Origin: Xanthomonas rydalmerensis
GTDB taxonomy: Bacteria > Pseudomonadota > Gammaproteobacteria > Xanthomonadales > Xanthomonadaceae
Direction: 5' to 3'
Assembly (NCBI RefSeq): GCF_033170385.1
Contig: NZ_CP126170.1
Span: 4,977,848 to 5,041,847, forward strand
Length of the DNA: 64,000 nucleotides
The notes under the pieces are model-generated. The model had not been told where the DNA came from and made no database searches. It worked only from the letters and a program-made list of their open reading frames with translations. Shown piece by piece: positions 48,117 to 57,156 of this stretch (positions are counted from its first letter, which is position 1; the number at the start of each line of letters is the position of its first letter). Made by a program: the position numbers and the translations under genes.

Positions 48117-48737
48117 ATGGCGAAACTGTACTTCTACTATTCGGCGATGAACGCCGGCAAGACCACCACGCTGCTGCAGTCGGCGCACAACTACCGCGAG
48201 CGCGGCATGCGCACGGCGATCCTGACGCCGCGGCTGGACCACCGCGCCGGCACCGGCGTGGTCGCCTCGCGCATCGGCCTGCGCGCCGACGGCATGGGCT
48301 TCGGCGCCGAGACCGATCTGCTGGCCACCATCGAAGCCGACATCGCCAGCCACGGCCCGCTGCATTGCGTGCTGGTGGACGAGGCGCAGTTCCTCAGCCG
48401 CGCGCAGGTCTGGCAGCTCAGCGAAGTGGTCGACCGGCTGCGCATCCCGGTGCTGTGCTACGGCCTGCGCACCGATTTCCGCGGCGAGCTGTTCGAGGGC
48501 AGCCAGTACCTGCTGGCCTGGGCCGACGAATTGCAGGAGATCAAGACCATCTGCCACACCGGCAGCAAGGCGACGATGACCGTGCGCGTGGACGAGAACG
48601 GCCATGCGGTGCAGGACGGCCCGCAGGTGGAGATCGGCGGCAACGAGCGCTACGTGTCGGTCAGCCGCCCCGAGTTCAAGAAGATCATGCGTGGCGAAGG
48701 CCGCATCGATCCGCTGCAGATCGCCCTGCCGCTGTAA
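48117..48737 (+). CDS. tdk: Thymidine kinase, type II, with degenerate zinc site
   Basis: 206 residues. Phosphorylates thymidine with ATP in pyrimidine salvage. P-loop SAMNAGKT (9-16), VDEAQFL (catalytic Glu) and [16 protein letters not shown] are typical. The zinc-binding cysteines of the E. coli enzyme (ICHCGRKA and VCRKHY, as I recall) are replaced by ICHTGSKA and VSRPEF here, so only one of four ligands remains. The C-terminal [12 protein letters not shown] lasso is otherwise preserved. The enzyme probably folds without structural zinc. Confidence 0.95.
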   Translation: MAKLYFYYSAMNAGKTTTLLQSAHNYRERGMRTAILTPRLDHRAGTGVVASRIGLRADGMGFGAETDLLATIEADIASHGPLHCVLVDEAQFLSRAQVWQLSEVVDRLRIPVLCYGLRTDFRGELFEGSQYLLAWADELQEIKTICHTGSKATMTVRVDENGHAVQDGPQVEIGGNERYVSVSRPEFKKIMRGEGRIDPLQIALPL

Positions 48738-48893
48738 CCCGAATGTCACCACTGACGCACCGCGCTGGTGCGTCGCGCCCGCATGCAATGAACCGTGGCT
48801 GACGCGTACCGTACCCGCTTCTGTTCCTATGCCATCAGTCTATGGAGCGCGCCCCGGCGGCATGCCTAGAATCGCGCCGATCGCACTCATGGG

Positions 48894-49664
48894 ATGAGGA
48901 ATATGCTTTCGTTGAAAGGATTTTTTGCCGGCAGCGCCACCGCATTGGCCTGTGCCCTGCTGCTCGCCCTGCCCGGCCAGGCCGCAGCGGCCCCGGGCGA
49001 CCACACCTTCCAGGACATCCCGGCGCAGGTGCTGACCGACGGCTTCCTCGAGGCGCACCTGGATCTGTTCTATCGTCGCGCCGGCATCCGCGCCGACAAG
49101 AAGGGCGACTACGCCGAGGCCAGGAAGCAGTACCAGTTGGCCGCGCGCTATGCCGACAAGCCGTCGCAGGCACGGCTGGGCGAGATGTACTGGGAAGGCC
49201 AGGGCGGCGCCGCCGACCACACGATGGGCTTCCTGTGGATGGCGCTGGCCGCCGAGCGCGGCTACGACCAGTTCGGCGCGCGCAAGATGGAGTACTGGAA
49301 TCAGCTGACCCCGGACGAGCGCAAGCGCGCGGCCAAGCTCGACAAGTCGATGCTGGCCGAGTACGGCGACCAGGTCGCCAAGCCGCGCCAGGAAGCGGTG
49401 CTGCGGCGCGAAGCGATGCGCAGCACCGGCGGCCTGCTCGGCCACTCCGGCGCGGCCGGCCCGCTGTCGATCAACGGCCCGCGCGGCGGCAGCATCGATC
49501 CGGAAGTGTTCTACGCCAAGCAGTTCTGGGAACCGAGCGCGTACTGGAAGCTGCAGGACCAGGTGTGGGACGGCCGCACACCGGGCCGGGTCGACATCGG
49601 CGATGTCGAGGACATCAGCACGCAAGGCGCGCCGCCGCCGCCGCAGGAACCGGCCAAGCACTGA
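48894..49664 (+). CDS. Exported Sel1/TPR-like repeat protein
   Basis: 256 residues with a signal peptide (SATALACALLLALPGQAAAA). One or two Sel1-like repeats are visible: AEARKQYQLAARYADKPSQARLGEMYWEGQGGAADHTMGFLWMALAAERGY. The C-terminal half (DPEVFYAKQFWEPSAYWKLQDQVWDGRTPGRVDIGDVE) has no known family. Start 48894, or the ATG at 48903 if the first is not used. TAGAAT at 48867-48872 is a plausible -10. Probably a periplasmic scaffold protein; role unknown. Confidence 0.75.
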   Translation: MRNMLSLKGFFAGSATALACALLLALPGQAAAAPGDHTFQDIPAQVLTDGFLEAHLDLFYRRAGIRADKKGDYAEARKQYQLAARYADKPSQARLGEMYWEGQGGAADHTMGFLWMALAAERGYDQFGARKMEYWNQLTPDERKRAAKLDKSMLAEYGDQVAKPRQEAVLRREAMRSTGGLLGHSGAAGPLSINGPRGGSIDPEVFYAKQFWEPSAYWKLQDQVWDGRTPGRVDIGDVEDISTQGAPPPPQEPAKH

Positions 49665-49680
49665 GTGCGAGGCGGACAGC

Positions 49681-49798
49681 GTCGGGACCGAAGTCGCTCC
49701 CACAGGAGGCGTTCGGTGGATCGCCTGCTTGCAGGCGCGGCTGCGCGTTTCTCTCGACCGAGTGCAATCCCCCTTGTGGGAGGGACTTCAGTCCCGAC
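49681..49798. repeat. Family-B inverted repeat
   Basis: Arms 49681-49708 (GTCGGGACCGAAGTCGCTCC...) and 49771-49798 (its near complement ending TCAGTCCCGAC) flank about 60 bases containing GCCTGCTTGCAGGC. It is an intergenic palindromic element after the Sel1 gene and convergent opgD; a lone half lies at 45454. Confidence 0.85.
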
Positions 49799-49890
49799 GA
49801 GCGAAGCGCGACGACATCGCATCGCCGCGCCTCCCGGGATGAACGTCCACGCGCCGATGCCGAGCATCGGCACTGCGTACGCGCGCCTCC

Positions 49891-51495
49891 TCAGTACAAC
49901 TTGCGCTCGGCCACCGGCGGCGGCGTCCACTGATACAGCCAGGTCTCGGTCAGCGGGCGCTCGCCGCTGCGCAGGTACAGGCGGATGTCGATCTGCTCGC
50001 TGCCGTCGTCCGGCGGCACCACGTCGAACATCGCGCGGTAGCCGGCAATCTCATGCAGCGGCCGGGCCGAGACGATTTCGGTGCGACCACGGTTGAGCTG
50101 CAGCACCACCTCGACCTTGGCGTCCTTCTCCTTGCCCAGCTTGGCCAGTTCGCCACCGGCGAAATCCACCGCGAAGCGCCAGGAGAAGTAGTGGCGCTTC
50201 TGCCCGACCACGCCGCCCAGGCCGGTGCGGGTGGCCACGCAATGCGCCAGCGGCGAGGACGCCGGCGCCTGCGCGCCCCAGTACAGGCGGTAGCCGAACA
50301 GCAGCTCCTGCCCCGGTTGCGGCTTGTCCTGCGGATTCCAGAACGCGACGATGTTGTCGAAGGTCTCGTCGACGGTGGGGATCTCCACCAGTTGCACCGA
50401 ACCCTTGCCCCAACCCTGCTTCGGCTCCACCCACAGGCACGGGCGCTTCTCGTAGAACACGCCGTCGTCCTGGTAGTGATCGAAGTTGCGATCGCGCTGC
50501 AGCAGGCCGAAGCCGCGCGGGTTGTCGTCGACGAACATGTTGAAGCGCAGGTGCGGCGGATTGCACAGCGGCCGCCAGATCCACTCGCCGCCGCCGGTCC
50601 ACATCGCCAGGCCATCGGTGTCGTGGATCTCCGGGCGCCAGTCCCAATCCATGCGGCGGTCGTTCTCGCCGACCTGGTACATGCTGGTGCACGGACCCAG
50701 GCCCAGGCGCTCGATGGTCTTGCGCGGATACAGCGCGCTGTCGATGTCCATCAGCAGCACGTCGCCGTTGGTGATGGCGAAGCGGTAGGCGCCGGCGACG
50801 CTGGGCGAATCCAGCAGCGCGTACACCACCACCGTGTCCGACCCGGCCTTGGGCTGCTCGAGCCAGTAGGCGATGAAATCCGGAAATTCCTCCGGGCCGC
50901 CGGTACCGGTATCGATCGCCAGCCCGCGCGCCGACTGCCCGTACTGGCCCTCCTTGCCCACCGCGCGGAAGTAGCTGGCGCCGAGGAACGCGGCGAAGTC
51001 GCGCTCGGTGTCCTGCTTGGTGTTGAGGCGGAAACCGGCGAAGCCCAGTTCCTTGGGCAGGTGCGCGCCCTTCAGCCCGCTGCTGCCGTAGTCGAACGCC
51101 GCGCTGTCGTAGGCCAGTTCCTGCGCCTGCCCGTCGACCAGGTCGAACATGTGCACCGGCGTCTTGAAGTACAGCCCCAGGTGGAAGAACTTGGCCTGGA
51201 ACTTCGGGCCTTGGTCGGCCGCCCACAGCGCGTGGTCCTGGCGGTAGCGGATCGACTGGTACTGGTCCCAGGTCAACGCCTCCACCGGCGCCGGCAGCAC
51301 CCGCTTGTGGCTCTGGTATGGCGCATCGGCCATGGCCCGCGCGTGGCCCTTGAGCCAGGCGTAGTCGAACGGCTGCGGCTTGCCCAGGCGGCGCAGGCCC
51401 ACCGCAGGAGCGGCCTGGCCGAGCATCGGCATCGCCGGCAAGCCCATGGCGGCGAAGGCGGCGGCGGCGTTCTTGAGGAAATCGCGTCGTTGCAT
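49891..51495 (-). CDS. opgD: Glucan biosynthesis protein D (osmoregulated periplasmic glucans)
   Basis: 534 residues with a twin-arginine signal (QRRDFLKNAAAAFAAMG), so it is a likely substrate of the TatABC encoded at 35.5-37.0 kb. The MdoG/OpgD body shows FDYAWLKGHARAMADAPYQ, LPKELGFAGFRLNTKQDTERDFAAFLGASYFRAVG, YALLDSPSVAGAYRFAITNG and HDTDGLAMWTGGGEWIWRPL. It shapes the periplasmic glucan backbone. The ATG at 51495 gives the complete Tat signal. Confidence 0.95.
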   Translation of the reverse strand: MQRRDFLKNAAAAFAAMGLPAMPMLGQAAPAVGLRRLGKPQPFDYAWLKGHARAMADAPYQSHKRVLPAPVEALTWDQYQSIRYRQDHALWAADQGPKFQAKFFHLGLYFKTPVHMFDLVDGQAQELAYDSAAFDYGSSGLKGAHLPKELGFAGFRLNTKQDTERDFAAFLGASYFRAVGKEGQYGQSARGLAIDTGTGGPEEFPDFIAYWLEQPKAGSDTVVVYALLDSPSVAGAYRFAITNGDVLLMDIDSALYPRKTIERLGLGPCTSMYQVGENDRRMDWDWRPEIHDTDGLAMWTGGGEWIWRPLCNPPHLRFNMFVDDNPRGFGLLQRDRNFDHYQDDGVFYEKRPCLWVEPKQGWGKGSVQLVEIPTVDETFDNIVAFWNPQDKPQPGQELLFGYRLYWGAQAPASSPLAHCVATRTGLGGVVGQKRHYFSWRFAVDFAGGELAKLGKEKDAKVEVVLQLNRGRTEIVSARPLHEIAGYRAMFDVVPPDDGSEQIDIRLYLRSGERPLTETWLYQWTPPPVAERKLY

Positions 51496-51861
51496 GGCCG
51501 GACCGAAACGAAAGAGGATGCCCATGATAGACAAGCGGCGCCGAAGGCGGCGGTGATGGGCTCACCGGATGCATCCCAGGCGCCGCCGCTCCGGCGGCGG
51601 CGCACTGCTGCTGGCGACATCGCTTTCCCACCCAACCGCATCGGCGGCGGCGACGCGGGGAGCGGGCAAGGCGTTTAGAGGAGCGTCTACTAACGCGAGA
51701 AAGCCACTGATAGAAGCGCTTGAGCCGACGCGTTAACGCGAATGTATGTCGCGGCCGAAGTCGCCCTCACGGTCGCGACGGCATGGCTCGCTGCGCCGCC
51801 ACAAAACCGCGTTGTTGGAGGTGCCCCGCAGGCGCCGAACCGCCTGTGTCAGGCTCATCGC
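51496..51861. other. 366-base intergenic region between opgD and mutM
   Basis: It contains a perfect 12-base palindrome CGCGTTAACGCG at 51729-51740, with a TAACGCG half-site repeated at about 51691-51697. No gene seen. Confidence 0.4.
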
Positions 51862-52674
51862 TCAGCGCTGGCAGTGGCCGCACCAGACACTGGCGCGCTG
51901 ACCGATGCTGGCATGGCGCAGCGTGCGCCCGCAGCGCTTGCAGGCCTCGCCCTCGCGGCCGTAGACCGACAGTTCCTGCTCGAAGTAGCCCGGCGCCCCG
52001 TCCGGGCTGATGAAATCGCGCAGGGTCGTGCCGCCGCGCTGGATCGCATAGCCCAGGATCGCCTTGGCGGCCTCGGCAAGACGCGCGTAGCGGGCACGCG
52101 AGACCTCGCCGGCTTCGCGCAGCGGACTGATGCCGGCCTGGAACAGACTCTCGGCGGCGTAGATGTTGCCCACCCCGACCACGATGCGCTGATCCATCAG
52201 GAAGGTCTTCACCGGCGCGGTGCGGCCGCGGCTGAGCCGGAACAAATGATCGCCGTCGAACGCATCCGACAGCGGCTCCGGCCCCAGCTCGGCGAGCAAG
52301 GGATGGGTTTCGCCCGGCGCCTGCCACAGCAGGCAACCGAACCGGCGCGGATCGTTGAAGCGCAGCACGCGGCCGTCTTCCAGGCTGATGTCGACATGGT
52401 CGTGCGCCCGCGGCAGCGTGTCGCCGGGCAGCACGCGCAGGCTGCCGGACATGCCCAGATGCAGCAATGCACTGCCGACCGCAGTGTCCAGCAGCAAGTA
52501 CTTCGCGCGCCGGCGGATGCCGTCGATACGCTGCCCCGGCAATTGCTCGGCCACTTCCCGCGGAATCGGCCAGCGCAGATCCGGCCGCCGCAGGATCACC
52601 CCATGGATGCGCCGCCCCGACAGATGCGGCTCCAGGCCGCGCCGGGTGGTTTCGACTTCGGGGAGTTCGGGCAT
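51862..52674 (-). CDS. mutM: Formamidopyrimidine-DNA glycosylase
   Basis: Removes 8-oxoguanine and other oxidised purines from DNA. 270 residues beginning [14 protein letters not shown], whose Pro2 is the catalytic nucleophile once Met is removed. The beta-strand Lys lies in the LHLGMSGSL region, and the helix-two-turn-helix has [17 protein letters not shown]. The C-terminal zinc finger [24 protein letters not shown] ends at the C-terminus. The start at 52674 is fixed by the need for Pro2. Confidence 0.96.
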   Translation of the reverse strand: MPELPEVETTRRGLEPHLSGRRIHGVILRRPDLRWPIPREVAEQLPGQRIDGIRRRAKYLLLDTAVGSALLHLGMSGSLRVLPGDTLPRAHDHVDISLEDGRVLRFNDPRRFGCLLWQAPGETHPLLAELGPEPLSDAFDGDHLFRLSRGRTAPVKTFLMDQRIVVGVGNIYAAESLFQAGISPLREAGEVSRARYARLAEAAKAILGYAIQRGGTTLRDFISPDGAPGYFEQELSVYGREGEACKRCGRTLRHASIGQRASVWCGHCQR

Positions 52675-52812
52675 GGGTTCGTCGAATGTCGCAGGTAGAT
52701 GGACAAGCTTAGCGGGCGCGAGGTGCGCTTCTGCTGAAGCTGGGGATTGTTGAGCAGACACTCCGCGCGCTGCGCGACGGAACGCACAGCGCGTGTGGCG
52801 ACACGGCCGTGC

Positions 52813-53220
52813 TCACTGCGGCGGCGCCGCCAGCTCCCGCGCGCTGAGGTAGCCATCGCCGTTGGTGTCCTGCTTGCGGAAGCGGGCGGTCAGGGTGGCG
52901 ATGTGTTGTGCGCGGGTGATCGGTGGGCCGCGGCCGCCGGGCAGTTCGGCGGGGCTGAGCACGCCGTCGTGGTCGAGGTCGCGCGCGTCGAAGGCGTAGC
53001 TCATCCAGACCAGGTATTCGTCCAGGCTGACGCGGCCGTCGCCGTCGCGGTCCATGCGCTGCAGGTAGCTGGCGGTACTGTCGATGGCCTGCGCCTCGGC
53101 GTTGGCGACGCTGCCCGCGAAGAGGACGCAGGCGATGCCCAGCGTCAGCCCGGCCCTCAACGACGAACGCCGCGCGAGGCGGCGTTCGTGCAACGGGGTG
53201 CGCGGTACGCCGCGGCTCAT
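52813..53220 (-). CDS. Exported EF-hand calcium-binding protein
   Basis: 135 residues with an N-terminal hydrophobic segment (AGLTLGIACVLFAGSVANAEAQA) and three EF-hand loops: DRDGDGRVSLDEY, DLDHDGVLSPAE and DTNGDGYLSARE. Probably a periplasmic calcium-binding protein. The ATG overlaps the stop of the desaturase gene (ATGA), so the two are translationally coupled; the reason for the pairing is not obvious. Confidence 0.8.
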   Translation of the reverse strand: MSRGVPRTPLHERRLARRSSLRAGLTLGIACVLFAGSVANAEAQAIDSTASYLQRMDRDGDGRVSLDEYLVWMSYAFDARDLDHDGVLSPAELPGGRGPPITRAQHIATLTARFRKQDTNGDGYLSARELAAPPQ

Positions 53221-54413
53221 GCCAGGGCGTAGCCCTTCAGTCGCGCCGCGTACGCCTGCAGCGCGGCGATGCCGCTGGCTTCGGCATCGTGGCACCACGC
53301 CTGCAGGTGCTTGAGGCGTTCACTGGCGTCGTGGCTACGCGCTTCCAGCAGGGCCGCCAGGCGCGCACGGTGCTCGACCAGCGTGCGCATGCGCGGGCGC
53401 TGCGCCACCCAGTGCTGCAGTTGTTCGCGGGCGTCGGGCTTGAGCCAGCGGCCGTCGTCGACCAGGCCCTTGCGCAGGCGCCGCGGCAGCAGCTTGCGCA
53501 ACTTGGCGCCGGCCTGCGCGGCTTCTTCCTTCAGCGCGGGGGTGAACACGTTGCGCTGGTAATCGGTCATCGCCTGGAAGCGGTGCGACAGCAGCGCGCG
53601 CAGGGTGTCGGCGTCCGGCACGGCGATGTTCGGGCGCACGTCCAGGGTCGGCGCCACGCGCAGGATCTTGGCCAGGCGCAAGGCGGCCAGTGCGCGGATC
53701 GCGATCCAGCCGATGTCCAGTTCCCAGCGACGCATCGAGAAGCGCGCCGAGCTCGGGAAGGCATGGTGGTTGTTGTGCAGCTCTTCGCCGCCGATCCACA
53801 GCGCCCACGGGGTCAGATTGGTCGAGGTGTCGGCGGACTCGAAGTTGCGGTAGCCCCACCAGTGGGCCAGGCCGTTGATCACGCCAGCGGCCCAGAACGG
53901 AATCCAGGCCATCTGCAGCGCCCACAGCGCGATGCCGGGCAGGCCGAACAGCGCGAAGTTGAACGCGAACAGCGCCACCGGCCCCAGGTTGGCGTACGGG
54001 GTGTAAAGGTGGCGCTCGATCCAGTCGTCCGGCGCGCCCTTGCCGTACTGCTCGATGTCGCCGCGCTGGGTGCGCGCTTCGCGGTACAGCTCCACGCCGC
54101 GCCAGAACACGCGGGCGATGCCCTTGGTCTGCGGGCTGTGCGGGTCTTCCTCGGTCTCGACCTTGGCGTGGTGCTTGCGATGGATCGCCACCCACTCCTT
54201 GGTGATCATCGAGGTGGTGAACCAGGTCCAGAAGCGGAAGAAATGCGACAGCAGCGGATGGAAATCCACACCGCGATGCGCCTGGCTGCGGTGCAGGTAC
54301 AAGGTCACCGCGAAGATGGTGAGCTGGGTGAACAGCAGCAGCACGGCGAGCATGCCCCACCAGCCGACGCCGAGCAGGCCGTTGCCAAGGAAGTCGAGGA
54401 TCGCGTCGAACAT
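53217..54413 (-). CDS. Membrane acyl-CoA/fatty-acid desaturase
   Basis: 398 residues. The three His boxes of membrane di-iron desaturases are present: HRSQAHRG, HRKHHAK and EELHNNHHAF. Hydrophobic pairs (GMLAVLLLFTQLTIFAVTLYLH, PVALFAFNFALFGLPGIALWALQMAW) anchor it in the membrane. It inserts a cis double bond, probably at delta-9. The C-terminal 130 residues form a helical, charged extension. The ATG at 54413 was chosen by the conserved hydrophobic start. Confidence 0.93.
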   Translation of the reverse strand: MFDAILDFLGNGLLGVGWWGMLAVLLLFTQLTIFAVTLYLHRSQAHRGVDFHPLLSHFFRFWTWFTTSMITKEWVAIHRKHHAKVETEEDPHSPQTKGIARVFWRGVELYREARTQRGDIEQYGKGAPDDWIERHLYTPYANLGPVALFAFNFALFGLPGIALWALQMAWIPFWAAGVINGLAHWWGYRNFESADTSTNLTPWALWIGGEELHNNHHAFPSSARFSMRRWELDIGWIAIRALAALRLAKILRVAPTLDVRPNIAVPDADTLRALLSHRFQAMTDYQRNVFTPALKEEAAQAGAKLRKLLPRRLRKGLVDDGRWLKPDAREQLQHWVAQRPRMRTLVEHRARLAALLEARSHDASERLKHLQAWCHDAEASGIAALQAYAARLKGYALA

Positions 54414-54548
54414 TGCCAGAAGCTCCAGAGCGTAAGACGGCGTGAGGGGATGACGACATGATGGGGGTTGTGCGGGCAAACTTCACCCGGCGCTCGCGTA
54501 TGGTATTCAGCCGCCAAGCGCTTCCGATCACAGAACGGTGTCGGTTCC

Positions 54549-55391
54549 ATGTCAGCCGCCTCTTCCCAAGCAACCCCCATGCCAGCGGCCGCGCCGTTGA
54601 TCGAACTGGAGCGCGCCAGCGTGATCCGCGGCCAGGTTCGCGTGCTGCACGCGCTGAGCCTGCGCATCGCGCTCGGCCAACACACCGCCATCCTCGGCCC
54701 GAACGGCTGCGGCAAATCCTCGTTCATCAAACTGATCACCCGCGAGCTGTATCCGCTGGCGCGCGCCGGCGAGGAACCGGCGGTGCGGGTGCTCGGCCAG
54801 AGCCGCTGGCAGGTGGATCGGCTGCGCAGCCAGTTGGGCATCGTCAGCGGCGACCTCAGCGTCAATCTCGCCGACATGCCGGGGTTGGACGTAGAAAGTG
54901 CGGTGCTGTCCGGATTCTTCGCCAGCTATGTGGTGCCGCCGCACCGTGAGGTGACCGACGCGATGCGGGCACGGGCGCGCGAGGCGCTGCAGGCCTCGCA
55001 CGCGCTGCCGCTGTTGCGACGCGCCTACGCCGAGCTGTCGGCCGGCGAGACCCGACGCGTGATGATCGCGCGCGCCCTGGTCAACCGGCCGCAGGCACTG
55101 CTGCTGGACGAACCCAGCACCGGCCTGGATCTGATCGCACGCGAGCACCTGCTGGCGACGATGCGCGACCTCGCCCGCCAAGGCATCACCCTGGTGCTGG
55201 TCACCCACCACATCGAGGAGATCGTGCCGGAGATCGCGCGGGTGATCCTGCTGCGCGAGGGTCAGGTGTACGCCGACGGCACGCGCGAGGAACTGCTGGC
55301 CGATGCGCCGCTGTCGGCAGTGTTCGGCGGACCGGTGCGGGTGCAGCGCGATGGCGACAGCTATAGCGCGCGAGTGGTCGCGGAGGGCTGA
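54549..55391 (+). CDS. ABC transporter ATP-binding protein (stand-alone)
   Basis: 280 residues. Walker A GPNGCGKSS, signature AELSAGETRR, Walker B ALLLDEPST with Glu, D-loop GLDL and switch His (VTHH) are complete. The sequence resembles the YlmA/iron-type ATPases. No permease gene is adjacent, so its partner is unknown. The ATG at 54549 follows a Pro/Arg-rich region that is unlikely to be translated. Confidence 0.9.
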   Translation: MSAASSQATPMPAAAPLIELERASVIRGQVRVLHALSLRIALGQHTAILGPNGCGKSSFIKLITRELYPLARAGEEPAVRVLGQSRWQVDRLRSQLGIVSGDLSVNLADMPGLDVESAVLSGFFASYVVPPHREVTDAMRARAREALQASHALPLLRRAYAELSAGETRRVMIARALVNRPQALLLDEPSTGLDLIAREHLLATMRDLARQGITLVLVTHHIEEIVPEIARVILLREGQVYADGTREELLADAPLSAVFGGPVRVQRDGDSYSARVVAEG

Positions 55392-55468
55392 GCCGCGCAA
55401 GCCCACGAACCCTCGGGGCCGCGGGCTTGTGGTCTGCGCAATGTCGCAGGTGATGCGGGAATGTCTGT

Positions 55469-55530
55469 AGGAGCGGCTTCAGCCGCGACGGGCATTCCCG
55501 GTAACGCCTGTCGCGGCTGAAGCCGCTCCT
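55469..55530. repeat. REP-type inverted repeat, family A
   Basis: Same element as 29426-29485, with arms of GGAGCGGCTTCAGCCGCGAC type. It lies between the convergent ABC ATPase and HxlR genes. Confidence 0.9.
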
Positions 55531-55630
55531 GCAGATGGCCTTTCGTCGTTGGTTAGAGCCGCCCCGAAGCCGCTTCCACACGCGGGACGTCCACCGTCAT
55601 CGGGAGTTCCGGTAACCGTGCCGAATGCGC

Positions 55631-56083
55631 TCAGGCAAACGCCGCGCTCGATCCTCGCGCCGGTGCGTTTGCTTCGAACGCGGCGCGCGCGCCGCGGATC
55701 TGCGCATGGTGATCGGCGGCCCAACGCACCAGCGGCGCCAGCACCACGCTCAGCGACTGCCCTAGCGGGGTAAGCCGATACTCCACCCCAGGCGGCACCG
55801 TCGGCAGCACCTCGCGAGCGACCAGCCCTTCGCGCTGCAGGTCGCGCAGGGTCTGAGTGAGCATGCGCTGGGAGATGTCCGGCACCGCGCGGCGCAGTTC
55901 GCCGAAGCGGTGCGGGCGTTCGGCCAGCAGCATCACGAACAGGGTGCTCCACTTGTCGCCGATCTGCGCCAGCACGTCGCGCACCGGGCACTGGTCGATG
56001 GCCATGCCGGCGCGCTGGTGGTCCTGCAGTTGCTGGCTCATCAATCCGTCGACGGCGGCGACCGACGGCAAGACGCGATCCAT
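55631..56083 (-). CDS. HxlR-family transcriptional regulator
   Basis: 150 residues with the HxlR winged-helix pattern [56 protein letters not shown]. It has a single cysteine, Cys32, in the position where redox-sensing HxlR regulators (QorR, YodB, HypR) carry theirs. It is divergent from an NmrA-type oxidoreductase gene, with a palindrome right at its start, so it probably represses both genes and responds to quinones or oxidants. Confidence 0.9.
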   Translation of the reverse strand: MDRVLPSVAAVDGLMSQQLQDHQRAGMAIDQCPVRDVLAQIGDKWSTLFVMLLAERPHRFGELRRAVPDISQRMLTQTLRDLQREGLVAREVLPTVPPGVEYRLTPLGQSLSVVLAPLVRWAADHHAQIRGARAAFEANAPARGSSAAFA

Positions 56084-56088
56084 GGTGG

Positions 56089-56102
56089 TTACCTCGAGGT
56101 AA
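56089..56102. promoter_or_regulatory. Candidate HxlR operator
   Basis: TTACCTCGAGGTAA is a perfect 14-base palindrome five bases upstream of the HxlR start codon and within the divergent promoter region. Confidence 0.5.
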
Positions 56103-56132
56103 TCAGGGGCGGAAAAAGTGCCGTCTTTACAG

Positions 56133-56160
56133 CCCGGCCAAGGTCTCTAGGATAGACCAG
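56133..56160 (+). promoter_or_regulatory. Promoter of the NmrA-type oxidoreductase gene
   Basis: A TTTACA -35-like element near 56133, 16 bases before TAGGAT near 56150. The -10 lies inside a GGTCT/AGACC inverted repeat, and the leader is about 60 bases. Confidence 0.5.
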
Positions 56161-56217
56161 GTTCCTTTTCCAGACCATGGCGTCCTGCGACGCCTCCCTT
56201 TCTTCAGGAGACCTGTC

Positions 56218-57123
56218 ATGTCCGTATCTTCCGATTCCCTGCTCGTCACCGGCGCTGGCGGCCAGTTCGGCCAGCGCGTGCTCACGCACCTGCTCGACAC
56301 CCTCCAAGTGGCGCCGTCGCGGGTCGTGGCGATGACCCGCCAGCCCGACCGCCTGGCCGCCTGGGCCGCGCGCGGCGTGGACGTGCGCCACGGCGATTTC
56401 GACGACGCCACCTCGCTCGACACCGCGTTCCGTGGCGCCGGCCGCGTGTTGTTGATCAGCACCGACGCGCTCGACCGCCCCGGCCACCGCCTGCAGCAGC
56501 ACCAGGCCGCGATCGCCGCCGCCGAACGCGCCGGCGTCGGCCACCTGGTCTACACGTCGTGCCCGGAACCGCGCGACTCGCCGCTGCTGCTGGCTGCCGA
56601 TCACGCCGGCACCGAGGACAGCCTGGCCGCCAGCGCCCTGCCCGCCTGGACCGTGCTGCGCAACCACTGGTACTTCGAAAACCTGTTCATGAGCCTGCCG
56701 CCGGTGCTGGCCTCGGGCCACTGGTACAGCGCGGCCGGCGACGGCGGCATCGCCCACATCGCCCGCGACGACCTGGCCCGCGCCGCCGCGGTCGCCCTGG
56801 CCAGCGGCGACGGCAAGCGCACGCTCACCCTCAGTGGTGCGCGCGCCTACACCACCGCCGACATCGCCGCGCTGGTCGCGCAGGTGCTGGACGTGCAGAT
56901 CCAGGTGGTGCCGGTACCGGTCGAGGGCCTGGTGCAGGGCATGGTCGGCGCCGGCCTGCCCGAGCCGGTCGCACGCATCTATGCCTCGTTCGACACCAAC
57001 ACCGCCGCCGGCCGCGTCGCTACCGTCACCGGCGACTACCAGGCGCTGACCGGGCAGGCGCCGCTGCCGTTCGAACAGTGGCTGCAGGACCAGCGCGCGC
57101 AGTTGACGGCGTTGAAGCCGTAA
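56218..57123 (+). CDS. NmrA/SDR-type NAD(P)H:quinone oxidoreductase (QorB-like)
   Basis: 301 residues. Rossmann motif VTGAGGQFGQRVL, MTRQP and the NmrA-type VYTSCPEPRDSPLLLAADHAGTE followed by WTVLRNHWYFENL. The pattern fits YtfG/QorB, which reduces quinones with NADPH. It is divergent from the HxlR-type regulator, an arrangement also known for qorR/qorB-like pairs. Cytoplasmic. Confidence 0.88.
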   Translation: MSVSSDSLLVTGAGGQFGQRVLTHLLDTLQVAPSRVVAMTRQPDRLAAWAARGVDVRHGDFDDATSLDTAFRGAGRVLLISTDALDRPGHRLQQHQAAIAAAERAGVGHLVYTSCPEPRDSPLLLAADHAGTEDSLAASALPAWTVLRNHWYFENLFMSLPPVLASGHWYSAAGDGGIAHIARDDLARAAAVALASGDGKRTLTLSGARAYTTADIAALVAQVLDVQIQVVPVPVEGLVQGMVGAGLPEPVARIYASFDTNTAAGRVATVTGDYQALTGQAPLPFEQWLQDQRAQLTALKP

Positions 57124-57156
57124 GCGAATTCGGCGGCGCGCGCACGCAGGTGCGTG

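Noticed and set aside
49891..51495. OpgD with a Tat signal as a novelty
   Set aside because: Twin-arginine OpgD is normal for the family; only noted in the feature entry.
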